DNA of 64,000 nucleotides from Lactarius indigo (Eukaryota; Basidiomycota; Agaricomycetes; Russulales; Russulaceae). The translations under genes were made by a program, and so were the position numbers. Shown piece after piece: positions 22,936-33,174 of this stretch (its first letter is position 1; every line of letters starts with the position of its first letter). Below the pieces are notes generated by a model, which saw only the letters and a list, made by a program, of their open reading frames with translations, was not told the origin of the DNA and did not search any database. The DNA is taken from assembly GCA_025766275.1 (NCBI GenBank), contig JAFKAC010000060.1:248001-312000 (forward strand). Direction: 5' to 3'.

Positions 22936-24226
22936 TGGCAATTAGCGATCGTGGGCAGAAGTAAAGGCGTACGACAGGCAGGGATAGGGTACGGCCGCAA
23001 GGAACGCCGCGAGCGTATGGCTGTCAACAGTTGCGGACTTTCCGCATCGTTTCCACCGTCTGCCTAAGCACGCCCCTTTTTTTTTTTCTAAATTAAATCA
23101 AGGCGCATTTATTAGCTACAGCGGTTTTTATAACGATAGATCTCGCGGTGGATATCTTACGTCTTCGAGAGTCACCGCCTTGCTCCCGTTTTTAGGTTCG
23201 GTATGGCACCGGGAGGAAGGGGACCGGCGCATGGTGTATTAGCTCTTCCATAGTAATAGTTGGTGGCAAGAAAGCTTCCAAGCTGGTGGGCTGCATAGAG
23301 ACTGGGTGGAAGCACGAAGTGCCTCTCGATCGGGGTTGGGTTGAAGCGTTTGCGTTCCGAAGCGAACTCGCGATACCCAACCAGCTAGGAATGACGGGTG
23401 AGCAAGCCTCGACACCCCCAAAATTAGGAATGGTGACGCCGCGGTGCTTACCCCGTAGGTCGCACCCAGCGGGGTGAAACCGGCTACTCAGCACCTCATT
23501 GTGTGCCCAAAAAGGTTTGTCCGTCTATGAGACACTGGCGCACGTTCTGGTACCAAAAGCCGAACGGCCACGGTGAGGTCTTGACCGTCCCGGTCGGCAG
23601 TATTGCGCAAAATTTGCTCACTTGCAATGTAATGGTCCATGGCAGCTGGCTTCCACTCCCCAGTTGGTGCGACTGGGTATGTTTCACCTGTGGGGTCGTC
23701 CAAAAAGCGGGAACGGATCGCTGAGTTGGCTTCGACCGACTGAATTTGAGGCCTGGCACAGTTGGCGTGTATTGCTTCTAACATCTGATTGCAATTACCT
23801 TGTGTTCTAAAGTTGCCGTTCTTCTGAACTCCTGTGGATTCTTCTACAAATCCGGCGGGAAAAATTGGTGCATGTGTGTACGTGCAGAGGGTGAGCGCTG
23901 TGAGTGTCGGACAGTGCGAATGCCAGACTGTTGTCATTTGACACGGAAAGTGACGGTGTCACCAGTGCAAAGCACAGGATACTGTAAGGCTGATCCTGGC
24001 CTAACTTGGTCGCTAGCGTTGCAAATGGCTGGTGGCTGTTCGCGAGATATAGCGGTTTTCATAACGATAGATACCTTGCGACAAATTTTCACACACAGTG
24101 GGGTTCCTCGGCAACCGTGCCGAGTTTTCTTACTATAAAAATAATTATATTAATTAAAAAATAAATCTGTTGCGACGCCAGCAAAAGCTGACAACTTATT
24201 CCATAACCCCAATACTGCATGATAAC
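22936..24226. other. Intergenic with MITE fragments
   Basis: No gene with a recognised family. Two short stretches (about 23117-23142 and 24045-24072) carry GCGGTTTT(T/C)ATAACGATAGAT, shared in inverted orientation with the element at 24227-24561. A minus-strand frame at 23937-23488 encodes unrecognised sequence (SIRSRFLDDPTGETYPV-like) and may be a decayed transposon gene; it is not annotated as a CDS. Confidence 0.5.
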
Positions 24227-24561
24227 CCAATTTCCGGAGAGTTTTCCCTCGACTTAAGTATGAACCCCGCTCTGGAGTTTTGGGAGTCCGCCTGTGTATC
24301 CAAAATGGAAGGTATCTATCGTTATGAAAAGCGCTGTAAAGGCAGCAAACAGCCGACTCGCCGATAGCAGGGCACGCAAAGCGAACAGCTGGCAATGAGT
24401 GACAAAATAGCGAGGAGGCGGTAAAGGGGCTCATACAGCCGCCGCTCCTTCGTCGCTTCGGCAATCTGGATACAAGGTCAGACTCCCAAAAACCCAAGAA
24501 CGGGGTTCATACCAAGGTTCATACCATGACTTGGGTCAAGGGAAAATTCTCCGGAAATTGG
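24227..24561. mobile_element. MITE-like element with long terminal inverted repeats
   Basis: 335-bp element. The left arm begins CCAATTTCCGGAGAGTTTTC, and the reverse complement of the right arm begins CCAATTTCCGGAGAATTTTC. Both arms continue through CGAC..AAG, TATGAACCCCG, TTTTGGGAGTC and GTATCC, so the inverted repeats span roughly 85-90 bp each. There is no coding capacity. A clear TSD was not found. Related half-elements occur near 45928-46035 and 47483. Confidence 0.68.
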
Positions 24562-24764
24562 CAAGCTGAGTCCCACACACACCATGGCCGGGGGCGTGCG
24601 CAAATGCAATTTCCTTCACATCTGGGGTCTAGCCTAGCTACATGCGAACTAGGTAGGGCTGTGCTGGTGAATCTCCTGCTATCTGCTAGTAATAGCACAA
24701 TTCTTGGTAATTAGGACAAGGTAGTCACTGAGAATAAACGCTCTCTATTAAAAAATTTACATGC

Positions 24765-24984
24765 AGGCTTCGACAAGCTCGTGCCACCCGCAACGGTGCA
24801 GGAAGAGGGACGGCAGCGCAAGGACACGGAGGTGCACATCGCGCTCATGGTTCAGCGCGCCGTGAAGGCGCTTAGGCGGCAGGTGTCGGGGAATCTACTC
24901 ACTGGCCTGGGGGCTGGGCTACAGCTCCCACTAAGTTACCACCATCGCTGCAGAAGAGGGCATAAAAGGAGCCTTTTATACCCT
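24765..24984 (+). pseudogene. TAZ1: Truncated tafazzin exon 7 copy
   Basis: This is a duplicate of the last tafazzin exon with its splice acceptor (ACATGCAG at 24761-24768, then GCTTCGACAAGCTC). It keeps GFDKLVPP, then jumps to EEGRQRKDTEVHIAL and RQVSGNLLTG. An internal deletion has removed the block that reads MPEGRNAPWKYLPRPGARLS in the intact gene. No upstream exons are present. It is the left edge of duplication unit B and cannot encode an acyltransferase. Confidence 0.85.
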
Positions 24985-24989
24985 CAGTT

Positions 24990-25259
24990 TGTTGGAGGGT
25001 CAGCCAACACACGACGTGTCAGCGTCGTAAGACTTCGGACCGGCTGTACCGGTAACTATACCATACTGCTACGTTTGCTCGACTACGATCGTTTCTCGTT
25101 GAGTCCCATCATATATATTTTCCCTTACTTAATATCTGGTGGTCTTAGCGTACATACCTCAGTCATTTCTCCCAGAACGCTGAGGTTAGTAACTTACTTT
25201 ACTTCATGTATGTTCAGTTTACTTACCGTGTATATAGTCGCGCTTCCCGCGCTCCTACA
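24990..25259. mobile_element. Solo LTR, 270 bp, near-perfect TSD
   Basis: It starts TGTTGGAGGG and ends GCTCCTACA (inverted ends TGTTGGAG/TGTAGGAG). The flanking 5-mers are CAGTT (24985-24989) and TAGTT (25260-25264), a four-of-five match. Short length and ends suggest a Ty1/copia-type LTR. The paralogous spacer in unit A lacks it. Confidence 0.7.
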
Positions 25260-25730
25260 TAGTTTGTCCGATAAGAACTGTAGATGTGTAGAAAACCTTC
25301 TGGTTTTTGACGGCCAAACCTGCTGGGCAAATTGACGTGACGTGCTGTTGAAGTTCAAAACCAGTGGATCTGAGACCTACGGCATAGACACGGTGTCAGG
25401 CTGGCGTTTTTTTTTTTTTTCAAAAGTCCACTGTAATATGGTATTATACCGTTCAGCGATCGAGCCCACATAACAAGTCATGGGCCACTTTGGAAATAAA
25501 TACATGAGCGGAAAGTAACAGATGCACAGAATCCATTGCAGGTGCGGTGGTATGACGATGTATTGTAAAATTGCAGCGATTGTACTAGAAAGGGCGACGA
25601 GGATGGCGTGTATAACAAGCGCAAAAGGTCCAAATATGCGACTGACGAAAAAGCGTGGTCGAAGGTCGTGTCCCTCACCGAGCAACCAGGTGCAGTGTAG
25701 CAACCCAGCAAGGGCTGATCGTGCCCTCTT

Positions 25731-27775
25731 TTAGTGAGAATCGTCCACGCCCTCTACGAGCGCGAGCGCGACGCTCGTGCACGAGTTCATGATCCGCACC
25801 TCGTTTTGGCCGGTATAGTACCACGCCGAGAGTCCCTATGTAGCGCGTGTGCGCAGTCAATAGTGCATTCAATGGAAGAAATGAAGGAAGAACGCACAAT
25901 CATGGCGTAGAACGCAATGAGGATGGTGCCCTCTGCCCAGTTGGTCTTGGCATCAGCCGTGACATAGTTCACGAGGAAGCACGCGCCAACGAGGAGCGTG
26001 ACTTCAAATAGATCTGCACGTGTTTTTTTTTCTTTTTAGTACGGAGAAAGGAAGGTTTTGGTGAGGGCAGCCTACCGAAGAGCATTGACATGGGCTTGTT
26101 AGTCCACCAGCCGAGGAGCGTGACAAATGGCATCCAGAAGAGCAAGAATTGGATGCTCATGTCGATCGCACGTGCTTGAGCAAGACTCTCGGGGGGCTGC
26201 GCCGTGTTGCGGATGAAGGCCTTCAGCGACTGGCGGATGAAAAAGGTGATGGCGACCGTAGCGTCTGCTGAGAAGGACACGATCGGGAGGAGGATAATAC
26301 CAAACCACCTACAAAGAAGAAAGGTCCGCGTAGTGAGTATGCAGGATGATACTAAGAAGGAAAAAAAACGCACTCCTCTTCGATGTTGTCCTGTTCGCGC
26401 ACGAATTCTATGCTGTCGACGAGCTACGGGAAGGAGCAGTCAGAACGACGTTTGCATAAAGGAGGGAACGACGCACAAACTCGGCCGTGACACCCATGAG
26501 CGCCACGGTGACTGCCAACAAAATGAGACACGCCCAAGGGTTCACCTCCGGCTCTGCCTCTTCGAGCTCCTTCTCCCTGCGTAGCACCTCCTCCGGGATG
26601 TCGGGACGGGGCGTGAATGCGTTGTTCGCACCTGGAGGATCATGCAGGTAGAAACGCGACGCAACATAGCTGGAAGCCAATGTCAATACCAGGACGCGTT
26701 AAAAAAGAGAGAAAAGAAGCGCACATGACGAGGAGGATGACAGCAAAGCCACGACTGATGCGGAGAAAGTCGTCTCTGACTTTGTCAGTAATGGCAGTGG
26801 CAACTTCGGAGCCGTTATTGTTATTAGTATCGGTAGCCGCAAAGAATGCAGCCGGAATGGTGAGCGCCAAGACACTGCCCAGGATATCAATCAGCACCTG
26901 GACGTCCTTGCACGAGACGAAAGGTAGACCCACCCGACTGTGAGGAGCGTGTGATTCAACTGAGAGCGGTGAGGATGCAGTTTTTGTTCCCATACTCTGG
27001 CGCCACCAGTAAAGAACGCGGTACCGGGGATGAGTAGCAGGTGAAGCAAGACGACGCCTGGGTAGATCAGCTCGTTATGGGAAACTGCTCCCGAGGTGGG
27101 TAACGCGTATTACTAACCGGCAATCGTGGACTGCAGAAGTTTGAGCCTAGGGCAGCCAGCCAGTTAGTCGTGGTTCCACCATGCAGTATACTGAATACGT
27201 ACTCGCATCTAAAAAGAAGGATGATTGCGAGAGTGGCCTCCACGGCGCTAGGGACCAAGGGTTAGCGCCTTACTACCGATAAGGGAAACTCAGACATACT
27301 TGTTCAGCGTAACCACGACCAAGTCACCTAGGTCCTTCCCGAGGTACATAGCCATCTGCTCTCCGCCCCAGTCGAAGAGCTTTTCAAGTGGGACAATAGC
27401 AAGGAAACAGACTAAAAAGAATGAATAAATAAATCACTTCGAAAAGAAAGTATCTTCACGACATACGTGCAAAAGTGGTCCCATGCCCCCATTCACTGAA
27501 GTGGGACGCCCAGGCGAGAGGAATGAAGATGAGCCACGAATTGATCCCTGCGTGGTGTGCGCCCCAAATACAGTAAGGCGGGTGGTGACAAAGCGGAACT
27601 TTTGTGGCTTACAAGAAACGAAGAATATGGCCTTTGCACTGTCCCACCATCCCACCTTGGGCCTGTTTCTCCCCAAGAAACGTTGCCAGAAGCGGTCCCT
27701 GGAGTTGAGGGGAGGAGTGTTGCTGACGGTTTGTGGTAGTAATTCCTTGTCGGGGATGGATCCCTGGGATGCCAT
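25731..27775 (-). CDS. Ca2+/H+ exchanger-like cation antiporter, copy 2
   Basis: This is a paralogue of the gene at 20571-22647 with the same exon structure, from the ATG at 27775 (MASQGSIPDKELL) to the TAA at 25731-25733. Splice sites I checked are preserved (first intron GTAAGCC..CACGCAG; last exon GLSAWYYTGQNEVRIM). The frame stays open through SRGFAVILLV, NPWACLILLAVTVALMGVTAEF, WFGIILLPIVSFSADATVAI, DMSIQFLLFWMPFVTLLGWW and NWAEGTILIAFYAMI. It carries the same SFSADA substitution. Differences are concentrated in the N-terminus and in the acidic linker (here EEVLRREKELEEAEPEV), while the membrane helices are nearly unchanged. I infer both copies are under selection. Confidence 0.86.
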
Positions 27776-28809
27776 GATGAGAATTGAGCTCGATGTGTGT
27801 TAGATACTCAGTCGAGCTCCAACGTCCAGCGGAAGGGGGAGGGGTGTGTGACGGTAAACGAAGAGATGATTTGTATGATGGACCGGCGTCTCGGGTTTGT
27901 TTTCTAGAGACAGTTCCGTGCCAAGACAGAACCTGTCCGGCGCTGTCGCGGTTGCGGTGCGTGAGTTGTCCATATAACACAACGCATTGATGGCAGTTGC
28001 CCCCTAAAAGGGTGTGACTCTCTACGTGGAAAGAATCACGGTGATTCAACGTGGCTACCAACAATCGTGTGCGGGAGCAAAGGCGTAGGAGGCACGGATG
28101 GGGAACCACCGGCTCCAAGAGCGGCTGTCAACGCGCTGACTGGACAGTTGAGGCCAAGCCTCGACCGGACGGCTGTTTCAAGTCACAGTGGGCGCTCACA
28201 CGACCGGCTTCCTCGGGTTCCTCCTGCTGTAGCTTATCCGAGGCGAACTACAGTATCGACCGAGACAGCCGTGCGATATCGTGCACCGTATAATTGAATA
28301 TGTACTCATCGTTCCCACCAACTCCATCTAACTATAAGTCGGCAGCTAGGCCGATACCCTAAAGTCTAATAGACCTCTGAGGGATACGTCAAGGGATACG
28401 TGCTAATTCAGCTATCCGATGTGCGCACTCTCAACCGGTGCTCGAGCAAACAGAAGCTGTTATGGCAATTTTTGGAGCAAATATATGTATTAAAGTCCAA
28501 TGCACGAGATAACATCTCCTGGCGTGCCCGGGAAGCTACACCACATCAAACACATGAGAATCAGGGAACAGCCCACACACGTATGAATCGCGGAAGCGGG
28601 CCGGCCAAATAGAATCGATGAATAGCAGGAATGGAGATGATGACGCAAAGGACGTCTAGTCATACAGGAAAGCCGCCTTTTGGGGGGAGGGCAAAGATAC
28701 ACAGACAGCGTAACAGGGTACGACCACAGCATACGGGGGTTGGACAACGAGCGAAAAGATAGCACCGGCGGCACGGAAATCTCGCCCGGACTTATCTGTA
28801 TCGCGGAAT
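27776..28809. other. Intergenic, exchanger copy 2 / DUF92 gene
   Basis: This is the upstream region of exchanger copy 2 (duplicated part to about 28080), then unique sequence and the 3' flank of the DUF92 gene. The minus-strand frame from 28972 overlaps the last DUF92 exon and intron in a wrong frame and was not called. Confidence 0.5.
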
Positions 28810-29992
28810 TTAGGCGAAATAGCCGAGGGCAATGGCAGTCAAGGTCGATGATATGAGATTGACCTAGAAAGTGACTCAAGTGTAAGACTAAGCCGTCGCG
28901 TACGTGCCAATGTACGCACGTTGTTATTCGAAAGCACGTCGATACCGCTGACATCTTTGACCTCAGACCCATCCTCTGGTGCGATCGACGCGTCAGTCAG
29001 TATGCGTTTGCTCGTGATTGAGTATTGTGTCCGTTGCAGTGTAGCGCCCAGGAGGGAGTCGAGCTATGTTCGCAGTCGGGGATCAGTCGCAAAAATCCGA
29101 AGGATAACTAAGCCCAAATACGCACGAGTGAACCTAACCCACCAGCAACCGCGCCCCATCCAAGCAGGAGTAGGAACAAATCGCCGGTCTGATCGCGACA
29201 CGCGGCGTTTTCTACCGACAACGCAGCCCACATCATCCAGCCCATGGCCATGCCTCCGCCGATAGAGGCCGCCGTTCCTAAAAGTGAAAGTGCGCCATTC
29301 GTACCTGGGGGTACGGTCTTGAGAGTCGTAAGCAAGATTGGCGGGGTACTTGAAAGAATGCCGAGTTCCGACGCTAGCGTGTCGCCCATGCAGCAAGCAA
29401 AATGTCTTCGAGCGGATCGTCGGAAAGCCGCCGGAAAGCCGTTATCGTTTATTGAGTTTGATTTGGTTCAAGTTGGTCACATGAGTTGGGTATGGGGTAC
29501 GGGGGAGAAAGAGGGGACGACAACACACCCAAGGACAACAAATAATAGCGCCCGACTCCAGCCATCTGTAATGGCCGCGTCGAGCGGACACCACACTTCG
29601 TCGACATACGGCACACTACGCACACCAAAGAGGGCCTCAGCGACACGTACCCCGGGGAAACCAGGGCCATGGAGGGCTCCCCAGGCGAGGGTCGCGATAA
29701 GTGCGCTGGCGGAATTGCTAAACACTTGTGCTGCGGTGCGATACCCTGCGTGATCATGGCCGTCCTCGAGCGCGGCTTTGCGTAGTTGACCCGCACGCGT
29801 CGCACTCGATCCGAGGAGGTAGAAGGCGATGAGGACTATGCCAGGAGTGCGGAGAGGAAGTGAGAGCATGGATATGCCTGTGAGGAAGGCCGCGGCTGCC
29901 CCTGAGGGGGAAAGGGAACGCTTTCGAAGGCCATTGACTGAGAGCGCAGTGGCGAAGAGGAAGGGAACCAAAGGGAAGTCGTAGTGGAGCAT
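28810..29992 (-). CDS. DUF92 / TMEM19-like integral membrane protein
   Basis: DUF92-family protein (TMEM19 in animals, VTE6-like in plants and bacteria); a role as a prenyl-phosphate kinase is known only for VTE6 and is not assumed here. Four exons: 29992-29529, 29405-29126, 29063-28920 and 28863-28810, giving 313 residues, close to TMEM19. Seen: MLHYDFPLVPFLFATALSVN, GLRKRSLSPSGAAAAFLTG, IVLIAFYLLGSSATRAG, the junction-spanning VVLGHFACCMGDTLASELGI (family signature around GDT and SE), PPGTNGALSLLGTAASIGGG, LLDSLLGATLQ and a terminal DVLSNNNVNLISSTLTAIAL, which matches the family's SNN..N C-terminus. Several hydrophobic segments are evident. It shares a short upstream region with the SDR gene. 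An ATG upstream of 29992 in the same frame was not preferred. Confidence 0.9.
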
Positions 29993-30224
29993 GGTTAAGA
30001 TGGTGTCTGCTGGCAAATGAGTCAATCTAAACGGGACTGGGTTCCTTATACTGTAGTATGAGCGTCTCTTGCCAGGCAATTTACCATCACATGTATCGCC
30101 GTTCGATCGGCGCTATGTTCATGGCTTCGTCAAGGCCTCGTGATTTATTTATTCTCATGGCAATCAAACTTGCCTACTCAGGCTGACAACCAGGATAACA
30201 ATCTATACCTGAACGATCTCTCCG
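29993..30224. promoter_or_regulatory. Shared divergent promoter region, 232 bp
   Basis: Only 232 bp separate the start codons of the DUF92 gene (-) and the SDR gene (+), so both promoters must fit or overlap here. I see no clear TATA box. Confidence 0.55.
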
Positions 30225-31344
30225 ATGTCTGAATCCTTGGCTGGCACGTACTCTCCGATCCCCATCCAGGGCAAGCTAGCCCTCATAACCGGTGCCTCGT
30301 AAGCACACATACTCTGTTCTAACCGTCTTTTTAACGGTGCGCGTCTTGTAGAGGGGGTATAGGAAAGGCGACAGCTCGACTCTTTGCTGCGCGAGGAGTC
30401 CATCTCGCACTCCATTATTTCACAGAGCACGACGTAATAAATGCGCTTGCCGAGGAACTGCGTACTTTCGGCGTGCGCATCGCCGTATTTTCGGCGGATC
30501 TCGCCGACTTTGATGCTACACGTGCCATGCACAAGAGGGTCGTCGAAGAGCTCGGACACCCAGACATCCTGTACAGCAATGCTGCGATGGCCGGGACCAT
30601 GCTCGGCATCACGGGTAGAGTACAAGACGTCGGTATAGATGAGTTTGAGAAGTGTTGGCGAGTTAATGCGGGCAGCCCTTTCTTGGTCAGTAACTGATTT
30701 CCATCACCATTTCGAAGAAAAGTCGCTTATATGTGACTATCTGGCGTAGTTGACCCAGCTCTGCATTCCGCACATGGAGGAGCAAGGATATGGCAGAATC
30801 GTATTTTGTTCCAGCATCGCCACGGGTGAGTCATCTCTGTGTGCTCCAGCTCTGGAAATTGTTAACTTGTGGTTTGCGCAGCCACTGGCGGAGTCGTTGG
30901 CCCTCACTACGCCTCTTCGAAGGCCGCGATACACGGCATCTTGCACTGGATCGCTAGACAATACAGTAAAAAGGGAATTGTAAGCATGACCTTAGGTTCA
31001 GTTTTCCCGCTTGAACTGTTTGTTGTTGAACAGACGTGCAATGCTGTTGCTCCGGCCCTGATTGCCAACACGGTAATGTTCAACAACCCAACTGCTGCCC
31101 ATCGTGTATGTAGAGACAGTGGAGCCTTCAATTTCGTTTTGGTTTGCTAATGTCGTAACAGGATCTCGTGCCCGTGGGCAGATTTGGTCAGCCTGAAGAA
31201 GTCGCTCAAGTAGTGGAACTGCTGGTGACGAATTCATACATGACAGACAAAGTTGGTGATCTCAGTTTGTCGGTCTGCTAGGTGGCTCACAACCCGCAGA
31301 TCGTAACTTGTGACGGCGGGATGCTGCCGTCGTCCCTTGCATAA
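30225..31344 (+). CDS. Short-chain dehydrogenase/reductase (FabG-like SDR)
   Basis: Classical SDR NAD(P)-dependent oxidoreductase; substrate unknown. Seven exons: 30225-30298, 30352-30685, 30750-30825, 30882-30979, 31034-31105, 31162-31251 and 31300-31344, giving 262 residues. Seen: the cofactor motif TGASGGIGK (about 22-30), the SNAA variant of the NNAG motif (DILYSNAAMAG), active-site serines in GRIVFCSSIATG, the catalytic pair Y171/K175 in YASSK, NAVAPALIANT, and the C-terminal GRFGQPEEVAQVVELL followed by IVTCDGGML. The last intron is placed at 31252-31299 (48 nt), because the alternative acceptor at 31281 would leave a 30-nt intron and a less typical sequence. No signal peptide, so probably cytosolic. 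It is divergent from the DUF92 gene. Confidence 0.91.
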
Positions 31345-33174
31345 AAATTGCCTGTCCAAGACTGTCGTGAATCAAGAAGTAGTGAACCAAGAAGTGTGTT
31401 TGTACTAGACGTATGTAAGCTGGACAATAGAGAGTTCTAGATTCTCTGCGGCTCAAGGCCAAAATGTTGGATAGATAAGATAAGATCGAGTTACATCTTC
31501 GGAACAGCCAATAGGATGCTCGAGCGCTTATAGCCGTACCGTGCGACAGGACGTCACCTTGCCCTCCTCGTCCTTGTCTCGTTTCACCGCATCCCACCGT
31601 TCCAATCTTCTCCCTCCTCTCAAATTCCGCGCATCCACATCTGCTCTCCATCACGATGCTCACGGAACCGGGTGGGTTCACGTGCAACCCAATTCTCTAT
31701 TACGAACGTGCGGATTCCAGATGGGTACCGGATGGCGGAATAGGGTCGGAGAACATGAGGGCACAGTGGCTACCTCAGCCGCCCTGAACCCGCTCCCCTT
31801 CTCCAACCTCTTCAATCTTTAAATCCTCGCTACTACCAGCAATGTCGTCAACATGGTATCAAGAATAAATCTCCCCTTCTCCGATATCCTCTCTTCCCGC
31901 ATATGTGAGCATTTTATTCTCACCTCGTACTCTTTCCCCATTTTTCTTGGGCTCTAGTAGAATTTGTGCATATTCTGACTTTTTGCGTGGCATAGGGGCG
32001 ACCACAGTCCAATGTTCACCAAGCTGCTTCGTCATGTGTTCTCATTGCCTCATTGTCTTGGGACGACTACGATGTGCAAACTATCCCCCTCCATTAAATT
32101 TCGCTTTAACGCCTGCGTTCTGCCTCGTTGCGGCACCCTGTGACTCCCTTGGATCAAAGTCGGATATATGCGCAGGGTGGCGGGTGACCCAAGCACACGC
32201 GTGGCCCCATCCCCTCTTTGTTTACCCAAGGTCTTTTCGATTTAATGCCTAAAGGTAACCCATTTCCTCTTCTATGAATAAGTTCAATAAGGCGCGAGTT
32301 GACCGTACCTAACTACTTCGTTAGCCCTTAATATTCCTTGTGAACCGGCCATCAGGTCTGATGGGCGAAGTGAGGGAAGAAATGTATGTTTCAAGTGCCT
32401 TTATTTCTATATCGAACGCATATACTAACACCTTTTTGCACCTGTTGAATAGATGGATCTGGTACGCTCTTGAAGTTTACATACTATTCGGCTCTGGACC
32501 CCTCCTCAGCAGTCGTTACTGCCGGAGCCATTGCGGATGTGCGTTTCTAGTTGTTCTCTCTCCGTTTTCTTCAGCCGAAATGGCTTACGTTTACGTATAA
32601 CCAGTCTTTTACCACACCGTGACATTTGTTCGGACAAGTTCGCCCGATTCGGGTGTTGACCTCGACAGTCAGCGTCCTGTGTTCTATTTGTATAGCGTGC
32701 GTTGATTTATCCATCGTCCGTTTTAACCCTTATCCATCACCCTACTGGGTTCCCCAGCCCTACTGGTTAATTTAGTGATGGGCGATCGTCATTCGGACCC
32801 ACAGTCATTCGGAATTGACCGGCGTTAGGCGCCTCGGCAGGTCATTCTCATAGCTCGAGCATGACACGCGAGCCGCAAGCAAATTCTAATTGTGGAATGG
32901 AGGACGTAGAATTGACTCTTAACGTAGAATAGCCACAAACAGACGAGACGTAGGCTGTGTGGATGCACAGGTAAGCGCCACAAGGGAAGCGTCCACACAA
33001 CCAAACAAAAGTGGGCGGCCATCATTTTGCTTTTTCGGGCCGGAACATCGGAGCAACTTCCCACGCTCGGTTCTTTCCCCGCAGCGCCGTGGCCCGCCAA
33101 AGTGAACGAAAGCCGACACGGATCCTGCGTAGACGACCCCTCATAATTTATCCTACCTCGACTCTATCCATGAT
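31345..33174. other. Intergenic between SDR and EPL1, no assigned gene
   Basis: No family could be assigned. Between 31853 and 32555 there are exon-like pieces with splice signals: an ATG with VSRINLPFSDILSSRI ending at GTGAGC near 31911, and a stretch before GTGCGT near 32537 reading YYSALDPSSAVVTAGAIAD. They could be a small gene, but no continuous model could be built. The region near 33000 is the EPL1 upstream region. Confidence 0.35.

Larger units (their letters stand above)
24766..28080. repeat. Segmental duplication, unit B
   Basis: Direct copy of 19751-22935, comprising the truncated tafazzin exon, spacer, second exchanger gene and its upstream region. A 270-bp LTR (24990-25259) lies in the spacer of this copy only, so it inserted after the duplication. 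Confidence 0.85.

Noticed and set aside
28490..28972. Minus-strand frame of 160 codons
   Set aside because: It overlaps DUF92 exon 4 and its intron in a different frame and has no domain.
31252..31281. 30-nt terminal intron in the SDR gene
   Set aside because: Too short for this genome; the acceptor at 31299 gives a 48-nt intron and the expected IVTCDGG sequence.
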